Origin: Gammaproteobacteria bacterium
GTDB taxonomy: Bacteria; Pseudomonadota; Gammaproteobacteria; UBA4575
Direction of reading: 5' to 3'
DNA: 64,000 bases
Assembly (NCBI GenBank): GCA_022824965.1
Contig: JAJDYY010000006.1
Coordinates: forward strand, 186,001-250,000
Made by a program: the position numbers and the translations under genes. The notes below the pieces were generated by a model. That model was not told where the DNA came from and did not search any database. It worked only from the letters and a program-made list of their open reading frames with translations. This document shows positions 59,647 to 64,000 of this stretch, piece by piece (within the stretch, counting starts at the first letter, position 1; every line of letters starts with the position of its first letter).

Positions 59647-60783
59647 CTAGGTATACATTCTCAGCGTTTTAGGTGTCCTGTCATAATCCACGGAAATCGC
59701 ATCGTGGGGACAGGCATCAACACATGCAAAACAACGCACACATTCGCCCTCATCGATGTACAAAGAGTTGTAGTACAACCCTGAAGTGTGCGCGGGCCGA
59801 ACTTGCTCAAAAGAAAAGGCGGAATCGTCATCATTTATCTTGAAATTTGTTGCTTCCACCAAGCAGTTGGCTACCGGCTTGACCAGCAGGCATTCATCAC
59901 ACAGCACACACTTGGTATTGTCCACCACCGGTGCCGACGAACTCGCGTCTTCGAACTTGTCAAAGTAGATGCTTTCACTTCCGATTCCGGCATCCGTCAA
60001 CACCTTGACTCCATGGTCTATCATCGGGGGTGGACCGCAAAAATAGACCCTGATCCCTCGGGCAGGTAGCTTGCCTGGGTCCAGGTACTCGTTTTTGACA
60101 TACGTTGTCACCAGTTCGCGAGGTCCGTTCCAGGCACTGCCTTCAGGTTCCTCCGACAAGACAGGAATGAATTCAAACCTGTGGGCCGGGTTCCATCGAT
60201 CACGCACAGCCTGCATTTCTTCATGGCAGTACAGATCCTTTTGAGTGCGTGCACCATAGAAAAAGTAACAGTCCCTGGCAACACCCAGATTGGCAGCATG
60301 CTTGACGATAGCTGAAATTGCACTCATACCGCTGCCGCCGGCAATGCAAACCATGGTGTCATCCGAAGCGTCAAGCTGAAACGTGCCTAACGGCCCTGCA
60401 AGTTCAACCTGATCGCCAATGCGATCCCCTTGCGCCAGCCAACCTGACAATTCCCCGCCAGGCACCAGGCGTATGTAAAAGGTGTGTTCGTCCGGGTTCT
60501 CATCCTCCGGGGTTTTGGCAAACGAGTAGGAACGTGATTTTCTTATCCCGGGCACCTTGAGCGTGGCATACTGCCCGGCCACCCCGTCCAGCGGCTGGCT
60601 GCCTGGATCACATTTGACAACCAGTTCAAGCGTATCGTGAGTGAGGTGGGCGATACTCTTGATGGTGCCCCGATTGATCCGCACTCTTCGGCCCTTGATT
60701 TCAGGATCCGGGACAGGCAGTTCCCGGATATAGTGGTCAAATGGATCGTGAAAGTTCTTTTGCATCGCGGTTACTTCATCCAT
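59647..60783 (-). CDS. FNR-like FAD/NAD(P) oxidoreductase with C-terminal ferredoxin domain
   Basis: RSYSFAKTP FAD motif, CIAGGSGMSAI, CGPPPMI, C-terminal CVRCFACVDACP. Confidence 0.88.
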   Translation of the reverse strand: MDEVTAMQKNFHDPFDHYIRELPVPDPEIKGRRVRINRGTIKSIAHLTHDTLELVVKCDPGSQPLDGVAGQYATLKVPGIRKSRSYSFAKTPEDENPDEHTFYIRLVPGGELSGWLAQGDRIGDQVELAGPLGTFQLDASDDTMVCIAGGSGMSAISAIVKHAANLGVARDCYFFYGARTQKDLYCHEEMQAVRDRWNPAHRFEFIPVLSEEPEGSAWNGPRELVTTYVKNEYLDPGKLPARGIRVYFCGPPPMIDHGVKVLTDAGIGSESIYFDKFEDASSSAPVVDNTKCVLCDECLLVKPVANCLVEATNFKINDDDSAFSFEQVRPAHTSGLYYNSLYIDEGECVRCFACVDACPHDAISVDYDRTPKTLRMYT

Positions 60784-60814
60784 ACCCCGGGGCCCGGGGA
60801 AACGCGGTCAGGAT

Positions 60815-63109
60815 TCAGCCAAAGACTCCCGGGTGCTGTTCTTTTGCAAACGCAATGATTTCATCATCGGTGGCTTCGATACCCTCATTGCGCGGGTCCT
60901 CACGCCACTTCCTGATGTAGCCCTGCTGCCCTCCCCACTCTTTGAGCAGGGTCTGCTTGCGCATGTCTTCGCTGGCTTTCTTGATTTCCACGAGACAGGA
61001 ATAGAAGGTCGGGCTGGTGCCAAAGTCCGTCAGCATTTCCGAGTTCAGCGCATTGATGTTCACACCATTGGGCGTGTTGCTTCCCTTGAACTGTTTCTGT
61101 GTAGAACAGACACCGGGCAACAGTCCGTCGATGATGACCGCGTACGCGTAGGTTTCTCCTCGATCATTGTACAGGCAACAAAGATCACCATCCTCTATGC
61201 CCCGGGCCTTGGCATCTTCAGGGTTCAGTTCCACCGTGGGTCTGGACATCATGGCCTGCAGGCGCGGAACCGACTGGAACGAATCACCAATGAAATAGTG
61301 CGCTGCACTGCTTAGCACCTGCAATGGATAGTCCTTGCGTTTCGGGTCTTCCTGTCCCTCGATTTCCGGCACGTAGGAAGGCAGGGGATTGATGCCCTCC
61401 TCCTTCAGTTTTTCGCACCAGATATCAATTTTCCCGGAATCCGTCGGCCAGCCGTTCTTCAGGAAGTTTCTTCGCTCGGTGTCGGTATTGGCGCGAACGA
61501 AGCCGTCTTTCAGGATATCCTCGTAGGTGATGCCTTCCATCAAGGGGTTATGCTTGCCCTCGTCAAACATGACGTCGCGAATGATTTCCTCGTCCGTTTG
61601 CGTAAAGGCATTGTCCCCTTCTTCCACGTAACCCATGCGCTGGGCCAGCATGCGAAACAGCTCAGAATTTCGGACGCTCTCGCCAAGCGGCTCAATCACG
61701 GGCCGGTTCATGGTGTAGTACCAGTTTCCGTAGGTGGCCACCATGTCCATCCTTTCCAGTTGCGTATCTGCCGGGATCACGATGTCCGCATACTGGCAGG
61801 TATCGGTCCAGAAGGTTTCATGCACGGCCACGAAAAGGTCATCGCGCATCAACCCCTTGCGGACGTTATTGGTATTCGGCGCACAGTTGGCTGGGTCCGA
61901 ATTGTAGACAAACAGGCTTTTGATCGGCGGGTCCATGGTATTGCCTTCGGCATCAATATGGTCCGACAGTGCCCGGCCGAGCTGTACCATGTTGACGGAA
62001 CGCTTGCGTGTGCCCAGGTCCGTTCGGTGCAGCTTGTCCAGGTCCCAGCGAAGCCACATTTCCTCGAGATTGCCAAAACAGGCACCACCGCAGGGTTCGC
62101 GCCAGGCCCCGGTAATGCAGGGAAGCACCAGGATGGAGCGGCACATCTGGCCCGCATTCTGATGGCGGTTCAAGCCGTAGTTTGCCCGTATGTAGGATTT
62201 CTTCGTCGATGCATACTCCAGGGCGAATTTTTCGATTTCTGCAGCCGCAAGCCCTGTGATTTCGGCCACCCTCTCCAGCGGGTATTTGGGCAGTTCCGTC
62301 TCCAGCAACGCTTCCCAGCCATTGGTTTGCTCACGGAGAAATTCGAGATCATGCAGGTCGTTGTCGACGATGATTTTCATCATGCCGAGCGCCAGCGCTG
62401 CATCGGTTCCGGGTCGAGGCTGGATGTGCCAGTCGGCCATCATGGTGGTGCGTGTGACCCGCGGGTCGATGACGACGAGTTTCATGCCACGCTCTTTGGC
62501 TTCACGGATAAATGGGATCGCATGCACGCCTGTGCTGACCAGGTTGGCGCCCCACAAAATCATCAGGTCCGCATCTTCTGCCGCCTCGTGCACGGACATG
62601 TTCGGGTGCGCCATGCCGTAGGTATGCAAGCCTGCCCACATGGCCGCAAAGATACAGATGGACTGGATCAGACCCCCGGCTTCCATCTTGTTCCAGAAGC
62701 GCGAATCCACGGTCCAGTAACCGACCATGCCCATGGTGCCCGAATACGAGTAGGGCTGTACGGCCTCACTGCCATACTCGTCGATCACGCTCTTGAAATT
62801 GTCGGTAATCGTGTCGAGTGCCTCGTCCCAGGTGATGCGTTCGAACCGGGCACCCGGACCCTTGGGTCCCACTCGCCTGTGGGGGTAGAGAACGCGATTG
62901 TCGTTGTACACGAAATCAAGATAATGATTCACCTTGTTGCACAGGTATCCGCGTGTGATCGGATGGGTAGGATCGCCCTGTATGCGCACCGCCTTTCCGG
63001 TACGGTCATTGCGGGTGACCAGCATCGAACAGGAGTCCGGACAGTCATGAGGGCAGGTCACATGATGAACGGAATGCCCCTTGGGCACCTTGATCTTGTC
63101 GGTTTGCAT
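60815..63109 (-). CDS. Molybdopterin-dependent oxidoreductase with N-terminal 4Fe-4S site
   Basis: CPHDCPDSC motif, 764-aa DMSO reductase-family architecture. Confidence 0.92.
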   Translation of the reverse strand: MQTDKIKVPKGHSVHHVTCPHDCPDSCSMLVTRNDRTGKAVRIQGDPTHPITRGYLCNKVNHYLDFVYNDNRVLYPHRRVGPKGPGARFERITWDEALDTITDNFKSVIDEYGSEAVQPYSYSGTMGMVGYWTVDSRFWNKMEAGGLIQSICIFAAMWAGLHTYGMAHPNMSVHEAAEDADLMILWGANLVSTGVHAIPFIREAKERGMKLVVIDPRVTRTTMMADWHIQPRPGTDAALALGMMKIIVDNDLHDLEFLREQTNGWEALLETELPKYPLERVAEITGLAAAEIEKFALEYASTKKSYIRANYGLNRHQNAGQMCRSILVLPCITGAWREPCGGACFGNLEEMWLRWDLDKLHRTDLGTRKRSVNMVQLGRALSDHIDAEGNTMDPPIKSLFVYNSDPANCAPNTNNVRKGLMRDDLFVAVHETFWTDTCQYADIVIPADTQLERMDMVATYGNWYYTMNRPVIEPLGESVRNSELFRMLAQRMGYVEEGDNAFTQTDEEIIRDVMFDEGKHNPLMEGITYEDILKDGFVRANTDTERRNFLKNGWPTDSGKIDIWCEKLKEEGINPLPSYVPEIEGQEDPKRKDYPLQVLSSAAHYFIGDSFQSVPRLQAMMSRPTVELNPEDAKARGIEDGDLCCLYNDRGETYAYAVIIDGLLPGVCSTQKQFKGSNTPNGVNINALNSEMLTDFGTSPTFYSCLVEIKKASEDMRKQTLLKEWGGQQGYIRKWREDPRNEGIEATDDEIIAFAKEQHPGVFG

Positions 63110-63333
63110 CTCCGGTTCCTCCCCCTTGATCTGCGGGTCACTTCCATGGCGTGAGATGACATGCCGGTCTCTTCTCTATATTGGGTCCTGCGGGCCTTCG
63201 GCCCGGGACTTTGCCATGAAGCGGTCTGTGCTGCCGATTATAAGACATTTGGGTACACAGTTTCGCGGCTTCGCCGGAAATTTGCAGACTTACGGTAACC
63301 GGTCTAACGACAGGAATTAAGCGACCAGACGAA

Positions 63334-64000
63334 TCACTGCCGGTCATCCCCTTCACGGCTCAGCCAGGCCACCAGCAAACGGATTTGGGTATCGTCAAGC
63401 CTGTCCCCAAAAGCAGGCATCATGCCATTGCGGCCCTCGGCGATGGACTGATGGATCGCCTCCCTTGTACTTCCGTAAAGGCTCACACCATCTGTAAGAT
63501 TTGGTGCACCCAGCTGTACGTTGCCAAAACCGTCTGCACCGTGGCAGGCACTGCAGTACGATTTGTAGGCTTGTGCCCCCGGATGACTGGCTGCATTGCC
63601 GCGCCCCAGTGCAAGAACATAATCGGTCAACTGGTTCACAGCCTGTTCACCGATCACGGGCAGCCAACCGATCATCACCGCCTGGCGTCCGTGGCGGATC
63701 GACTGTTCAATCTGTGCCGCATCGCCACCCCATTGCCAATCCGCATCGCGCAGGTTGGGGAACAGGTCCGCCTGGCCCATGGCATCGTAGCCATGGCATA
63801 CCGCGCAGTTGCGGTCATAGATCCGTTGTGCTGAAGCCATCAGCCTTGCATCCTCCCGCAATGTCTCAAGCTTCGCTTCAGAGACCAGCCTGCGGGTCGA
63901 ACCAAACTCCATCGAAAAACGGTCAAGACGCTCATGCAGTTCACCACCCTGAGACCATTTCAGCGCACCGGAAAATGCACCAAGGCCCGGATACAACATG
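63334..64000 (-). CDS. ccoP: cbb3-type cytochrome c oxidase diheme subunit III, 5' end outside the window
   Basis: Two CXXCH (CAVCH, CSACH) with CcoP spacing; ORF runs to the window edge. Confidence 0.85.
   Translation of the reverse strand, partial: MLYPGLGAFSGALKWSQGGELHERLDRFSMEFGSTRRLVSEAKLETLREDARLMASAQRIYDRNCAVCHGYDAMGQADLFPNLRDADWQWGGDAAQIEQSIRHGRQAVMIGWLPVIGEQAVNQLTDYVLALGRGNAASHPGAQAYKSYCSACHGADGFGNVQLGAPNLTDGVSLYGSTREAIHQSIAEGRNGMMPAFGDRLDDTQIRLLVAWLSREGDDRQ

Noticed and set aside
61550-63154. 534-aa plus-strand ORF opposite the molybdopterin oxidoreductase
   Set aside because: Antisense shadow ORF; low-complexity His/Arg-rich translation with no motifs, while the opposite strand encodes a clear family member.
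1-64000. tRNA/rRNA genes, prophage or transposase genes
   Set aside because: None recognised by eye; a tRNAscan/Infernal run would be needed to exclude small RNAs.

Overview
The window is chromosomal DNA from a sulfur-oxidising, probably gammaproteobacterial organism. All calls come from reading the translated ORFs; no searches were run. Contents in order: the end of a PTS EIIA gene with HPr, EI and MgtE; dcd, mrp, metG, a ferredoxin and nth; a DoxX-DUF692(MNIO)-DUF2063 operon; cobalamin genes (PduO-type adenosyltransferase, BtuB-like receptor); class Ia nrdAB with paired NrdR-like boxes; a rhodanese; and a soluble NarX/NarL-like pair. A reverse-type dissimilatory sulfite reductase operon follows on the minus strand (dsrABEFHCMKJOPNR, 22-33 kb). 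dsrL is missing from its usual place between dsrK and dsrJ and lies about 10 kb away on the other strand. From 33 to 49 kb there is an accessory island: a TauD-like oxygenase, a 58-aa protein, a solitary Cas6/Cmx6-like RAMP protein with no CRISPR array or other cas genes, two further DsrC paralogs with altered C-terminal cysteines, two more Fe(II)/2OG-type oxygenases, dsrL, conserved hypotheticals, a divergent TrpD-like protein, and a MoxR-vWA-DsrS-like-CysG operon. The window ends with gltBD, a degenerate L,D-transpeptidase-like protein, glycerate kinase, a molybdopterin oxidoreductase paired with a flavin/ferredoxin reductase, and a truncated ccoP. The best candidate for an undescribed system is the Cas6-like RNA-processing protein embedded in the dsr accessory island.
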